Positions 8,291-17,631 are shown, counted from the stretch's first letter. The stretch is 64,000 bases of DNA from CAZBBB01 sp964490005 (GCA_964490005.1 CAZBBB010000006.1:7686-71685), one strand, 5' to 3'. The notes: generated from the letters alone by a model not told the origin. Program-made: numbers and translations.

Positions 8291-8992
8291 ATGCCCAGAG
8301 AACGCGTGATGGTCGTCGACGATGAGCCCGACATCCGGGACATCCTGCAGCACGCCCTGCAGCGCGAGGGCTTCGACGTGCTGGCCGTGGCCGACGGCAC
8401 CGCGGCGCTGGCGGCCGTCCGCAGCCGCCCCCCCAACCTGGTGCTGCTCGACCTGATGCTGCCCGGCGTGGGCGGGCTGGAAGTCTGTCGCCGGCTGCGC
8501 GCCGAGCCGGCCACCGCCACGCTGCCGATCATCATGGTGTCGGCCAAGGGCGAGGAGCCCGACGTGGTGCTCGGGCTGGGCCTGGGCGCCGACGACTACG
8601 TGACCAAGCCCTTCCGCTCGCACGAACTCGTCGCGCGCGTCAAGGCCGTGCTGCGGCGCGCCCGCGAGGAGGCGGCCGGCGGCAGCGAGCAGTCCGCCGT
8701 GAGCGCCGGTCCGCTGCTCATCGACCCGGTCCGGCACCGCGTCGAGGTCGGCGGCGAGGCGCTCGACTTCACCGCGACCGAGTTCCGCATCCTGCACCAC
8801 CTGGCCCGCCGCCCGGGCCGCGTCTACACCCGCGAGCAGATCCTGCGCGCCGCGCTGGGCAGCCAGACGATCGTGCTCGACCGCACCGTGGACGCCCACG
8901 TGCGCTCGATCCGCAGCAAGCTGGGCGAGCACCGCGACCTGGTCGAGACCGTCCGCGCCGTCGGGTACCGTTTCCGGGAGAGCGCGCGCTGA
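8291..8992 (+). CDS. phoB: Phosphate regulon response regulator PhoB-like
   Basis: The 233-residue OmpR/PhoB-family regulator has a receiver domain (residues 5-120) with acidic pair D10-D11, phospho-acceptor D54, S84 and K106. A C-terminal winged helix (about 140-230) carries the family sequence RTVDAHVRSIRSKLG and the final GYRF wing. The ATG at 8291 gives a start like other PhoB proteins (PRERVMVVDDEPDIRD); upstream in-frame codons run through the Pho-box repeat and are unlikely to be translated. It is followed by a histidine kinase and phoU, which supports the phosphate assignment over a generic OmpR regulator. phoR begins 46 bases after its stop. The Pho-box-like repeat suggests autoregulation. 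Confidence 0.9.
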   Translation: MPRERVMVVDDEPDIRDILQHALQREGFDVLAVADGTAALAAVRSRPPNLVLLDLMLPGVGGLEVCRRLRAEPATATLPIIMVSAKGEEPDVVLGLGLGADDYVTKPFRSHELVARVKAVLRRAREEAAGGSEQSAVSAGPLLIDPVRHRVEVGGEALDFTATEFRILHHLARRPGRVYTREQILRAALGSQTIVLDRTVDAHVRSIRSKLGEHRDLVETVRAVGYRFRESAR

Positions 8993-9028
8993 GCGACGGC
9001 CTTCGGGCGCTCGCGTCACCTCGTTCCC

Positions 9029-9032
9029 GGAG
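9029..9032 (+). promoter_or_regulatory. Shine-Dalgarno GGAG that decides the phoR start
   Basis: GGAG lies six bases before the CTG at 9039. It is the only in-frame site with a good ribosome site upstream of the first membrane helix of PhoR. Confidence 0.5.
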
Positions 9033-9038
9033 CCGAGC

Positions 9039-10850
9039 CTGAGCACCTTCTGGAGGATCTTCCTCGCCGCGGCGCTCGCCACGGCGCTGGCGCTCGCGCT
9101 GGCGGGCGTGCTGGTGATCGAGCGCCTCGACAGCCTCCACCGGCGCCAGGCCGAAGCCGAACTCGTGGCGGCGACCTCGCTGCTGGCCGAGACCGCGGCG
9201 CCGGCGCTCGCGGCGCGCGACGGCCCGGCCCTCGAGGCGCTGACCCGTCGACTGCACGCCAGCGCGCCCCAACGGCGCGTCACGATCCTCGACGCCGAGG
9301 GCGTCGTGCTGGTCGATTCGGCCGACCGCGCCCAACGCATGGGCCACCACGGTCTGCGTCCCGAGATCCGGGCCGCGCGCGGCGAGGAGGGCTTTCCGTC
9401 CGGCCCGGTGCTGCGCCGCAGCGCGACGCTCGGCATCGTCATGCTCTACGACGCGCGCGCGCTGCGCGACGCGAACGGCGCGCTGACGGGCTTCGTGCGC
9501 CTCGCGATCCCCGAGTCGGAGTGGATCGCGTATCGCGGCTCGCTGCGCGAGGCCGAGCTGCAGGCCGGCCTCGCGGCGCTGCTCGCGGCGGCGCTCGTCG
9601 CGGCGCTGCTCGCGCGCGGCATCGCGCAACCCATCGCGCGGCTGGCGGACTTCGCCCGCGGCGTGATGGAGGGGCGCGCCCCGGCGCCGCCGCCGGTCGG
9701 CGGGCCGCGCGACGTCGCCGCGCTCGGACGCGCGATGGCCGGCATGACCGAGCAACTGCAGCAGCGCGTCGAGCGCATCGCGCGCGACCAGGCGGCGCTG
9801 CAGGCGATCCTCGGCGGCATGGTCGAAGGCGTGCTCGCGGTCGACGCGCAGCGCCGCGTCGTGGAGTTGAACGCCGCGGCCTGCACGCTGCTCGGCGTGC
9901 CGCGCGCGCGGGCCGTGGGGCGGCCGGTCTGGGAGGTCTCGCGCGTGCCGGAGGTCGGCGACCTGCTCGAGCGCTGCCTCGCGCAGGGCGGCCCCGAGAG
10001 CGCCGACGCGGTGCTGCCGGCCGAGGGCGGCGACCGCCTGCTGCGCCTCACCGCCACGCCCATCCGCACCGAGGGAGCGGGGACGCAGGTCGGCGGCATC
10101 CTCGTGCTGCACGACGTGACCGAGATGCGCCGGCTCGAGACCGTGCGGCGCGACTTCGTCACCAACGTGAGCCACGAACTCAAGACGCCGCTCACGGTGC
10201 TGCGCGGCTACCTCGAGATGCTCTCGGCCGAACCCGACCTGCCGCCCGCGCGCCGGGCGCACGCCCTGGCGCGGGCCTCGGAGAACGTCGAACGCATGGT
10301 CGCGATGGTGGCCGACCTGCTCGCCCTGGCGCGGCTGGAGGCCGGCGCGGCGACGCTGCGGCGCACGCGCTTCGACCTGCGCACGCTGCTCACCGAGGCC
10401 CTCGCCGGCCTGGCCGGGACGGCCGCCGCCCGCGGCGTGGCCGTCGACGTCGAGGCCCCGCCGCAGCCGCTGACCTTCGAAGGCGACGAGCCGGCCCTGG
10501 CGGGCGCCGTCGCCAACCTGCTCGACAACGCCATCAAGTACGGCCCGGCCGGCGGGCGCGTGCGACTGGCCCTGCAGCGCGTCGACGGCGAGGCCCGCGT
10601 GACGGTCGCCGACCAGGGCCCCGGGATCCCGCCCGCCGAGGTCGAGCGCATCTTCGAGCGCTTCTACCGCATCGACAAGGACCGCTCGCGCACGCTCGGG
10701 GGCACCGGCCTGGGGCTCTCGATCGTGCGCCACGCGGCGCTCACGCACGGCGGCACCGTCGAGGTACGATCGGCCCGCGGCGGCGGGAGCGAGTTCGTGC
10801 TGCGGCTGCCGCTCGACCCTGCGGATGCCGCGTCGTCCGCGCCCCCCTGA
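9039..10850 (+). CDS. phoR: Phosphate regulon sensor histidine kinase PhoR-like, probable CTG start
   Basis: Domains in order: an N-terminal membrane helix (FWRIFLAAALATALALALAG), a periplasmic sensor of about 130 residues, a second helix (near AALLAAALVAALLA), HAMP, PAS (about residues 265-330), HisKA with the phospho-acceptor histidine in SHELKTP (His379), and HATPase_c with N box DNAIKYG, G1 box DQGPGIP and G2 box GGTGLGLSIV. No ATG, GTG or TTG exists in frame upstream of the first helix. GTG at 9108 would delete that helix. CTG at 9039 has GGAG six bases upstream and keeps it, giving 603 residues. It phosphorylates and dephosphorylates PhoB according to phosphate supply, with PhoU modulating. 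The start remains provisional. Confidence 0.85.
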   Translation: MSTFWRIFLAAALATALALALAGVLVIERLDSLHRRQAEAELVAATSLLAETAAPALAARDGPALEALTRRLHASAPQRRVTILDAEGVVLVDSADRAQRMGHHGLRPEIRAARGEEGFPSGPVLRRSATLGIVMLYDARALRDANGALTGFVRLAIPESEWIAYRGSLREAELQAGLAALLAAALVAALLARGIAQPIARLADFARGVMEGRAPAPPPVGGPRDVAALGRAMAGMTEQLQQRVERIARDQAALQAILGGMVEGVLAVDAQRRVVELNAAACTLLGVPRARAVGRPVWEVSRVPEVGDLLERCLAQGGPESADAVLPAEGGDRLLRLTATPIRTEGAGTQVGGILVLHDVTEMRRLETVRRDFVTNVSHELKTPLTVLRGYLEMLSAEPDLPPARRAHALARASENVERMVAMVADLLALARLEAGAATLRRTRFDLRTLLTEALAGLAGTAAARGVAVDVEAPPQPLTFEGDEPALAGAVANLLDNAIKYGPAGGRVRLALQRVDGEARVTVADQGPGIPPAEVERIFERFYRIDKDRSRTLGGTGLGLSIVRHAALTHGGTVEVRSARGGGSEFVLRLPLDPADAASSAPP

Positions 10851-10862
10851 TCACGCCCCGCC

Positions 10863-11549
10863 ATGACCCGCCCCCTCGACGACGAGTTGTCGCAGCTGCG
10901 CGAGCGCATCGTGCGCATGGGCGGCCTCGTCGAGGACGCGCTGGCCCGCGCCACGGCGGCGCTCGTGCGCCGGCAGCCCGAGCTGGCGCGCGCGGTCGCC
11001 GACGCCGACGACGCCATCGACGCGCTCGAACTCGACATCGACGAGGAGTGCCTGCGCATCCTGGCGCTCTACCACCCGGTGGCCGGCGACCTGCGCTTCA
11101 TCACCGCCGTGCTCAAGATCAACAACGACCTCGAGCGCATCGGCGATCTCGCCGCGAACCTCGCCGAGCGCGCCATCGACCTCGCCGAACAGCGCCCGCC
11201 CGCGGTGCGCCACCGCATCGACGAGATGGTCACGCTCGTGCGTGGCATGCTGCACGAGAGTCTCGAGGCGCTCGTGCACCGCGACGCGGTGCGGGCGCGC
11301 AACGTGCTGGCGGCCGATCGCCGCGTGAACACCATCCATCGCGAGCACTTCGCCGTGCTGCAGGAGTCGATGAAGAGCGGCCCCGAGGCCGTCGAGCCGG
11401 CCGTCGACCTGCTCTCCGCCAGCCGCCAGCTCGAGCGCATCGGCGACCAGGCCAAGAACATCGCCGAGGACGTGGTGTTCCTCGTCGAGGCGCAGGTCAT
11501 CCGCCATGGCCGCGCGGCGCGGGCTCCCGACGCGGGCCGGCCGCGCTGA
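10863..11549 (+). CDS. phoU: Phosphate signalling protein PhoU
   Basis: The 228 residues form two repeats of the PhoU three-helix unit. The first has AIDALELDIDEECLRILALYHPVAGDLR split by the metal-binding E/D pattern, followed by INNDLERIGDLAANLAERA. The second has LSASRQLERIGDQAKNIAEDVVFL. PhoU proteins bind metal clusters and link the Pst transporter to PhoR, keeping the kinase in its inhibitory state when phosphate is plentiful. The gene follows phoR by 12 bases, so phoB-phoR-phoU is probably one operon. The usual pstSCAB genes are not in this window. A leucine- and arginine-rich C-terminus (RHGRAARAPDAGRPR) extends past the second repeat. Confidence 0.93.
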   Translation: MTRPLDDELSQLRERIVRMGGLVEDALARATAALVRRQPELARAVADADDAIDALELDIDEECLRILALYHPVAGDLRFITAVLKINNDLERIGDLAANLAERAIDLAEQRPPAVRHRIDEMVTLVRGMLHESLEALVHRDAVRARNVLAADRRVNTIHREHFAVLQESMKSGPEAVEPAVDLLSASRQLERIGDQAKNIAEDVVFLVEAQVIRHGRAARAPDAGRPR

Positions 11550-11589
11550 GGGCTCAAGGGCCGCCCGGCGCGCGGCCGAAGGAGCGGGG

Positions 11590-13422
11590 ATGCGCGCGCC
11601 CGCTCCCGGCCCTCACGACGGCACCGCTCCCAGGCGCGGCCTGCGGCGCGGCGCGTGGCTGCTGGCGGCCTGGCTGCTGGCCTTCCCGCCCGCGGCTTCC
11701 GCGCAGGCCGACCCGGTCCTCGTCGAGGCCGTCTGGAACGGCGTGCCCGTCGTGGCCGGGCGGGTGCTCGTGCAGTTCCGGCCGGGCACGCCGGCCGCGA
11801 CGCAGGCGGCGCGCCACGCGCAGCTCGGCACGCAGCCGCTCGCCGCGCTGAGCCCGACGCTCTCGGTCGCGCGCCTGCCGCCCGCGCTCTCCCTCGGCGC
11901 CGCGCTGCAGCGCTACGCCGCCCTGCCCGAGGTGCAGTTCGCGCAGCCCGACGTGCTGCACCGCGCGGTGCGCGCGCCGCCCGCTCCGCCCGGCAGCCTG
12001 ATCCCCTCCGACACCAAGTGGTCCTCGCAGTGGCACCTGCCGAAGGTGCGCGCGCCGCAGGCCTGGGAGCTGTGGCACGGCGACGGGTCGGCGCTCGTCG
12101 CGATCCTCGACTCGGGCGTCGACGTCGACCACCCCGACCTCGACGACCACTTCGCCGGCGGCCTCGACACCTTCGCGGGCGACGGCGACCCCGACGACCT
12201 CGACGGCCACGGCACGCACTGCTCGGGGCTGGCGGCCGCCGAGACCGACAATGCCAAGGGCGTGGCCGGCTCGGGCTGGGACGTGCGCTTCCTCGCCTAT
12301 CGCTGCGGCAATACGAGCTTCCCCACGAGCGCGCTCGTGCCGGCCATCGCCGACGCGCGCGCCCGGGGCGCGCTCGTGCTCTCGATGAGCTGGGGCAGCA
12401 CGTACAACGACCCGTCGATCGCCGCCGCGCTGCAGGCGGCCCACGCCGACGGCTGCCTGCTCGTCGCGGCGGCGGGCAACGACGGCGGCACGACGCCCTT
12501 CTACCCCGCCGCGCACGCGTTCGTGCTGGGCGTGGGCGCGAGCACTGCGACCGACGCGCGCGCCTCCTTCTCGAACCACGGCGGCTGGGTCGACCTCGCG
12601 GCGCCGGGCGTCTCGCTCTACTCGACGGGCAAGAACAACACCTATCTCTACAGCAGCGGCACCTCGATGGCCTGCCCGCTCGTCGCCGGCGTGGCGACGA
12701 TGCTCTACGGGCGGCTGCCCGGCGGGCGCAGCCCGGCCAACGCGGCGCTCGTGCGCAACGCGCTGCAGAGCAGCGCGGTGCCGGTGGGCAGCTGGGTCGC
12801 GCACGGCCGCCTCGACGCGCGCGCCGCGCTCGAGACGCTGTTTCCCTTCGGGCCGCTCGCGATCGCGGGCGCGGCGCCGGCGAGCCTGCCGGCCCTCGCG
12901 CCGCCGGCGATCGCGCTCACGGGGAGCGGCTTCTTCGGCGTGACGAGCGCGCAGTTCGGCGGCGTGCCGGCGAGCTTCCACGCGAGCAGCGACGGCAGCG
13001 CCACGCTGCAGCCGGGGCCGGTCGCGATGCTCGGCCCGCAGAGCGTGCTACTCGCCTCCACGACCGGAGCGAGCGTCACGACGGATCTCGTCGTCAGCGC
13101 GACCTCGCCGCCGCGCCTGCTGCTGCCGGCCGCGCTCGACGTCGGGCAGTCCTTCGCCTTCCAGTTCGGCGGCGATCCCGGCCACGCCTGGCTGCTGCTC
13201 GTGGCGCTCGACCCGGCCACCTTCACGCTCAAGGGCTGGCCGATCCTCTCGCAGCACGCGGTGCTCGCGGCGGGCGCGCTGCACCCGTCCACGGGGCTCG
13301 CCTCGCTCGGCGCGACGATTCCGCCGGTCGCGGCCGGCCTGACGTTCCACGCGCAGATCGTCACGCTCTCGGCCGGCCTCTCCGGGGCCAGCGCGCCGGT
13401 GAGCTGCACCGTCGCGCCGTAG
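11590..13422 (+). CDS. Secreted subtilisin-family (S8) serine protease with IPT-like and C-terminal domains
   Basis: The 610-residue protein has a signal peptide (GAWLLAAWLLAFPPAASAQ), an inhibitor-like propeptide (about 45-130) and an S8 catalytic domain. The triad is visible as D174 (AILDSGVD), H207 (GHGTHCSG) and S359 (SGTSMACP), with oxyanion N297 (AAAGNDGG). After about residue 425 come an IPT/TIG-like domain (GSGFFGVTSAQFGG) and a final beta-rich ~100 residues ending in VSCTVAP, loosely similar to module B of neighbouring proteins. AAGGAG lies five bases before the ATG at 11590, so upstream in-frame starts are rejected. It is expected to mature outside the cytoplasm and degrade proteins. 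It converges with the propeller gene. Confidence 0.92.
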   Translation: MRAPAPGPHDGTAPRRGLRRGAWLLAAWLLAFPPAASAQADPVLVEAVWNGVPVVAGRVLVQFRPGTPAATQAARHAQLGTQPLAALSPTLSVARLPPALSLGAALQRYAALPEVQFAQPDVLHRAVRAPPAPPGSLIPSDTKWSSQWHLPKVRAPQAWELWHGDGSALVAILDSGVDVDHPDLDDHFAGGLDTFAGDGDPDDLDGHGTHCSGLAAAETDNAKGVAGSGWDVRFLAYRCGNTSFPTSALVPAIADARARGALVLSMSWGSTYNDPSIAAALQAAHADGCLLVAAAGNDGGTTPFYPAAHAFVLGVGASTATDARASFSNHGGWVDLAAPGVSLYSTGKNNTYLYSSGTSMACPLVAGVATMLYGRLPGGRSPANAALVRNALQSSAVPVGSWVAHGRLDARAALETLFPFGPLAIAGAAPASLPALAPPAIALTGSGFFGVTSAQFGGVPASFHASSDGSATLQPGPVAMLGPQSVLLASTTGASVTTDLVVSATSPPRLLLPAALDVGQSFAFQFGGDPGHAWLLLVALDPATFTLKGWPILSQHAVLAAGALHPSTGLASLGATIPPVAAGLTFHAQIVTLSAGLSGASAPVSCTVAP

Positions 13423-13445
13423 GGCGCCGCGCGCGCGACTACGGC
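13416..13445. terminator. Inverted repeat spanning two convergent stop codons
   Basis: GCCGTAG (13416-13422) and CTACGGC (13439-13445) are inverted repeats around a 16-base GC-rich loop. Both convergent genes end in CCG TAG, so part of the symmetry is coding. It could act as a weak bidirectional terminator. Confidence 0.3.
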
Positions 13446-16051
13446 ACGTCGGCGCGCAGGGCGTTGCTCAGCGCCACGCCGCACACGGCGGCCGTGTCGG
13501 CGATCGCGTACTGGAAGAACAGCTGCACGCCGGAGATGGCCGCCGGCCACGAGGTCCAGCCCAACTCCAGCGCTCCATCACCGTCGGTGGCGAGCAACCA
13601 GCGCGCGAGGCTCGGCAGCGGCACGAGCGTGCCGCACTTGAAGGGCGCAGGGGTGCTCTCCATCGACACGAACAGCATCGCCGGCGCGGAGCGCGCCGCG
13701 CCGAGCAGGCCGAGCGCTCCCGACGAACCCGCGAGCAGCGGCCCCTCGCCTGCCAGCTGCGGCGGACCCGCGACACCTGCCAGCGCCGCGCCCAGATCGG
13801 TCCAGATCGAGGCCGGCGACGGGCAGCCCCACCTGGCCAGGTGGCTGTCGTGCGAGTCGACGGCGCTCGTGAACTCGCCGCCCGCGATGAGTGCGTCCGC
13901 CGTTCCGTCGTCGAAGGTCGCCAGGGCGCGGACCGTGTCGTTCATGCCGTTGCCCAGCGGCGACCACGAGGCGCCGTCCCAGCGCGCGATCCAGTTGGCA
14001 GGCAGACCGTCGGCCTTCGTGAACGCACCGGCCGCGTAGAGGCTCATCGCGACGCCCTGGCCGTGGCTCGCGAGTGCGCGAACCGCGCCGTTCAGGCCAC
14101 CGCCCAGACTCGACCAGGAGGCGCCGTCCCACTTGGCGATGCCCGCCGCGCTCACGCCGCCGGCCAGCGCGAACTCTCCGCCTGCGTAGAGCGCCGGCCC
14201 GTCGCCCGCATCGTGATCGGCCAGCGCGGACACCTCGCCTTCGATGCCCGCACCGAGGCCGACCCATCGCGCGCCGTCCCACTTCGCGACGCCCCTTGCC
14301 GGCACTCCTCCGGCGAGCGTGAAGCTGCCGCCCGCGAAGAGTGCCGCACCGCTGCCGTCATCGTGGACCGCCAGCGCGCGCACCGTGCCGTTCAGGCCGT
14401 CGCCCAGGGGCAGCCAGGTCGATCCGTCCCAGCGCGCGATGCGGTCTGCGAGCTGGTTGCCGGCCTTCGTGAACGCGCCGCCGACGTAGAGCGCCTCGCC
14501 CGAGCCGTCATCGAAGACCGACAGGGCGTGGACCTCTCCGTTCGTTCCACCGGAGAGCGCCTTCCATTCCGTACCGTTCCAGCGCCCCACGAACTTCAGC
14601 GTCTGGCCACCGCCGATGTAGAACCGCCCTCCGGCGTGGAGTCTCGGACCGTTGCCGGAGTCGAACGTGGCGAGCGCGCGGACGACGTCCCCCAGGCCGG
14701 CGCCGAAGGGCGCCCACGACGAACCGTCCAGCATCGCGATGCGCTTGGCCGCCACGCCGCCCGCCACCGTGAAGTCGCCGGCGGCGACGAGTCGCGGTCC
14801 GGCCCCCGTGTCCAGGACGCCCAGGGCGTGCACGCTGCCGTTGAATCCCTTCCCGAGCGCCGACCATGTCGACCCCGACCACCTCGCGATGCGCGGCGCG
14901 TCGAGCCCACCCGCCGTGGTGAAACTGCCGCCGACGTACAGCACGCGCTCCCCACCCTCTTCGAACACGGTCATGGCCGAGGCGCTCGAGAACGGTTGTC
15001 CGACGCCCGAGCCCGCGGCCGACCAGGCCGTGCCGTCCCACAAGGCCACGTTGTTCACGGCCGCCGACCCGGCCGTGCCGAAGCTGCCGCCCACGTACAG
15101 CGCCTCGCCGGGCCCTCCCCCTCCGAACACGGCGAGGCTGCTGACGTAGGAGGAGCCGCTGCCCACGCCGCCTCCCACGGGCTCCCAAGCCGTGCCGCTC
15201 CACGCGGCGATGCGCGCGGCAGGCAGATCGCCGGCCGTCGTGAAGTGTCCACCGGCGAAGAGTCTCGGCCCTGATCCGTCGTCATGCACCGCCAACGCGA
15301 GCACGTGGGCGTTCATGCCGTCCCCCAGCGCGCTCCAGCGCGCCCCGTCCCACTGCGCCACGCGCGTGGCGGGAGTGCCGTCCACGGCCGTGAAACTGCC
15401 GCCGGCGTACAACACCTTCGCGCCGCCCTGCTCGCCGACCGCGAGCGCGTAGACCGGGCCGTCGGCGCCGCCGCCCAGCGCGGCCCACGACGAGCCGTCC
15501 CACAGCGCGATGCGCTCGAGGGACTGCTGGCCCGCCATCGTGAAGGAGCCGCCCGCGACGAGGACCGTTCCCTGGTCGGTGTCGAAGGCGGTCAACGACG
15601 ACACGGTCGCGTTCAGGCCGGAGCCGACGCGTGACCACTGTTCGCCGTCCCAACGCGCCACGTTGGTCGCGGCGAGACCACCGGCGCTCGAGAAGGATCC
15701 ACCGACGTAGAGCGCCGGCCCGCGACCATCGTCGAACACGGCGAGCGCGGAGACGAAACCCTCGATGCCCTCGCCGAGCGCCGACCAGACCTCGCCGTCC
15801 CACTTGGCGATGCGTCGCGCGTCCACCCCACCGGCGTGATCGAAGAACCCGCCCAGGAACACGGCGGGCCCCGTGCCGTCATCGAAGACCGCCAGCGCCG
15901 AGACCGACTGATCCAGGCCGGGCGCCTCACCGAAGGTCGGGATCCACTGCGGCGGGCAGGCGTCGAGCTGCGCGCCGAGCGGCGCGGCCACGAGCAGCAC
16001 CATGACGAGCCCCAGGAGCGCCGGACCAGCAGATCGAACGCCGCGATCCAT
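13439..16051 (-). CDS. Secreted 14-repeat beta-propeller-like protein with C-terminal module A (paralogue 1)
   Basis: The 870-residue protein starts with a signal peptide (ALLGLVMVLLVAAPLGAQ). Residues 50 to about 750 hold 14 repeats of about 50 residues built on V-x-A-L-A-V-F-D-D-G, A-L-Y-x-G-G-x-F-T-x-A-G-G, I-A-x-W-D-G-x-x-W-S-x-L-G. Such repeats are distantly like those of the fungal Rax2 family and of many bacterial surface proteins. The last ~100 residues are module A (AMLFVS, WTSWP, LSNAL), here with two extra cysteines (PFKCGTL, AVCGVAL). GAGG lies six bases before the ATG. The ligand or partner is unknown. A paralogue with the same repeat count lies at 17740, separated by the DUF1028 gene on the same strand. 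Confidence 0.88.
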   Translation of the reverse strand: MDRGVRSAGPALLGLVMVLLVAAPLGAQLDACPPQWIPTFGEAPGLDQSVSALAVFDDGTGPAVFLGGFFDHAGGVDARRIAKWDGEVWSALGEGIEGFVSALAVFDDGRGPALYVGGSFSSAGGLAATNVARWDGEQWSRVGSGLNATVSSLTAFDTDQGTVLVAGGSFTMAGQQSLERIALWDGSSWAALGGGADGPVYALAVGEQGGAKVLYAGGSFTAVDGTPATRVAQWDGARWSALGDGMNAHVLALAVHDDGSGPRLFAGGHFTTAGDLPAARIAAWSGTAWEPVGGGVGSGSSYVSSLAVFGGGGPGEALYVGGSFGTAGSAAVNNVALWDGTAWSAAGSGVGQPFSSASAMTVFEEGGERVLYVGGSFTTAGGLDAPRIARWSGSTWSALGKGFNGSVHALGVLDTGAGPRLVAAGDFTVAGGVAAKRIAMLDGSSWAPFGAGLGDVVRALATFDSGNGPRLHAGGRFYIGGGQTLKFVGRWNGTEWKALSGGTNGEVHALSVFDDGSGEALYVGGAFTKAGNQLADRIARWDGSTWLPLGDGLNGTVRALAVHDDGSGAALFAGGSFTLAGGVPARGVAKWDGARWVGLGAGIEGEVSALADHDAGDGPALYAGGEFALAGGVSAAGIAKWDGASWSSLGGGLNGAVRALASHGQGVAMSLYAAGAFTKADGLPANWIARWDGASWSPLGNGMNDTVRALATFDDGTADALIAGGEFTSAVDSHDSHLARWGCPSPASIWTDLGAALAGVAGPPQLAGEGPLLAGSSGALGLLGAARSAPAMLFVSMESTPAPFKCGTLVPLPSLARWLLATDGDGALELGWTSWPAAISGVQLFFQYAIADTAAVCGVALSNALRADVP
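13800..15904 (-). repeat. Fourteen in-frame ~150-base repeats (propeller units, paralogue 1)
   Basis: Coding repeats of about 50 codons, recognisable by recurring WDG and GG(S/E)F codons. The final unit is incomplete. Confidence 0.85.
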
Positions 16052-16122
16052 GCTCGACCTCAGCTCATGAGCAGGGGCACCCTCCCGCAGGCTGCCGAGT
16101 CTCGATCGCCGCGCGCGGCCCG

Positions 16123-17631
16123 TCAAGGCACGACGTCGAAGCCCGCGGCGTTGCTCGGGAGCTTGGTGCCGGACAGCGCGACGGCGGCGAAGTCGAAGCG
16201 CAGGCCGACGGCGGCCGACAGCAGGCCGCTCGGCGCGCTGAAGCTCGCCAGCGCGCGCCCGTTCCCGTCGAGCGCGCCGACGAAGCCGGGCAGCAGCGGC
16301 GGACCCGCGGCGCCCAGGATCAGGTGCGTGACGGCGTCGACGTTGAGCGGCAGCAGCCCGCCGCCGAGCGGCACGCCCGGCGCCGTTCCCGAGACGCCGC
16401 CGAGCAGCAGATAGGCCGCGCCGGCGGCGCCCGTGCCGTAGTCGATCGTGAAGGGCACGCTGCCGCCGCCGCCCGCCGGCAGCGCAGCTTGGCCCGCGTG
16501 CAGCGTGGACGGCGGATCGAGGTCCAGCGCGAGCGGCGGATACAGGGTGGCGCTCACGGTGCCGTCGCTCGCGACGATCGAGAGCTGCTCGAGGCCGCTC
16601 GTCGTGCCGGCCGTGACGGCGAAGGTGTAGCTGCCGTTGCCGAGATCGCTGACCGCGCCGACCGTGACGAGGCCGGCCAGGGGCGTCACGCCCAGGCTCG
16701 CGCCGCCCGCGGCCAGGGGCAGGCCCTCGACGTCGATCAGCTTCACCGTCACGAGCGTCTGCGTCCGGCCGTCGGCGGGCAGCGCGCCCGCGGCCGCGCT
16801 CTTGCTGCTCAGGATGTGGTCGGGTCGCCCCGCCAGCCCCGCGCGCCAGAGCGCGTACTGCTGCTGCAGCACGAGGACCGGATCGGGGTCGGCGCTCGTC
16901 CCGGGGAAGTTCAGGTCGAGGTAGTAGCTGCCGGTGACGCAACCCAGCGCGCCGGTGCAGGTGCCGTCGACGTCGCCGATGCGCGCGACGAGCACCGTGC
17001 CCGTGTGCGCCGACTTGCTGAACCCGGGCGGCGGCACGCCGCAGGAGGTCGGCTGCGACACGCTGCACGAGCAGCGCCCGTCGCCGCCGAGCGCGCGCGC
17101 CGCCTCCATCGCCGCCATGAGCTTCTGGGACAGGTCGCCCGGCGTGCTCAGCAGAGCGTCGCGCGCGGCCGTGACGACGGCGTTGCCGACGAGCACGTTG
17201 CCCTGGATCGCGTAGCGCAGCGTGCCGTTGCTGTTCGCCAGCCCGTGCTTGGCGATGCCGGCGCCCGTGCCGGTGAAGGTGACGGGCGCATGCGCCATGT
17301 CGACGATGCCGTACTGCCGCGCCTGCGGCGCCTGCACGGTGGCGAGCACGCTCGCGAGGATGTCGGCCGGCGCGCTGCCCGCGTGCAGGCCGTTCCACAT
17401 CAGGGTGCGCGCGACCGCGCCGGTGTCGATGGCCGACTGCGCCGCGCCGCCGCCCTTGCCCACGACGATCAGCGGCACCGCGACCTGGATGTCGAAGCCC
17501 GACAGGCAGGTCGCCGTGCCGACCGCCACTTCGCCCGTCGCCGTGTTCACGACCACGATCGACCAGGTCGCGCGCGCCGGCGCGACGACGGACAGCGCAA
17601 CCAAGGTCACGATCGTCATGCGCAGCAGCAT
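16123..17631 (-). CDS. Secreted DUF1028 protein with Ig-like middle and C-terminal module B
   Basis: The 502-residue protein opens with a signal peptide (TIVTLVALSVVAPARA). Residues about 24-260 match the DUF1028 family pattern (TWSIVVVNTATGEVAVG, VGKGGGAAQSA, NGTLRYAIQGNVLVG). DUF1028 proteins have an Ntn-hydrolase-like fold and are usually predicted hydrolases of unknown substrate. A middle section (about 290-375) looks like a filamin/invasin-type Ig domain (VTAGTTSGLEQLSIVASDG). The last ~125 residues are module B (SGTAPGVPLG, GALDGNGRA, LPSNAAGFDV), also found in the M28 peptidase at 51939. Start at 17631 chosen for the signal peptide; MTIV at 17619 is an alternative. It lies between the two propeller paralogues on the same strand. 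Confidence 0.82.
   Translation of the reverse strand: MLLRMTIVTLVALSVVAPARATWSIVVVNTATGEVAVGTATCLSGFDIQVAVPLIVVGKGGGAAQSAIDTGAVARTLMWNGLHAGSAPADILASVLATVQAPQARQYGIVDMAHAPVTFTGTGAGIAKHGLANSNGTLRYAIQGNVLVGNAVVTAARDALLSTPGDLSQKLMAAMEAARALGGDGRCSCSVSQPTSCGVPPPGFSKSAHTGTVLVARIGDVDGTCTGALGCVTGSYYLDLNFPGTSADPDPVLVLQQQYALWRAGLAGRPDHILSSKSAAAGALPADGRTQTLVTVKLIDVEGLPLAAGGASLGVTPLAGLVTVGAVSDLGNGSYTFAVTAGTTSGLEQLSIVASDGTVSATLYPPLALDLDPPSTLHAGQAALPAGGGGSVPFTIDYGTGAAGAAYLLLGGVSGTAPGVPLGGGLLPLNVDAVTHLILGAAGPPLLPGFVGALDGNGRALASFSAPSGLLSAAVGLRFDFAAVALSGTKLPSNAAGFDVVP

Noticed and set aside
9108..10850. phoR starting at GTG 9108
   Set aside because: It would cut off the first membrane helix, which a sensor kinase with a periplasmic domain needs, and it has no ribosome site.
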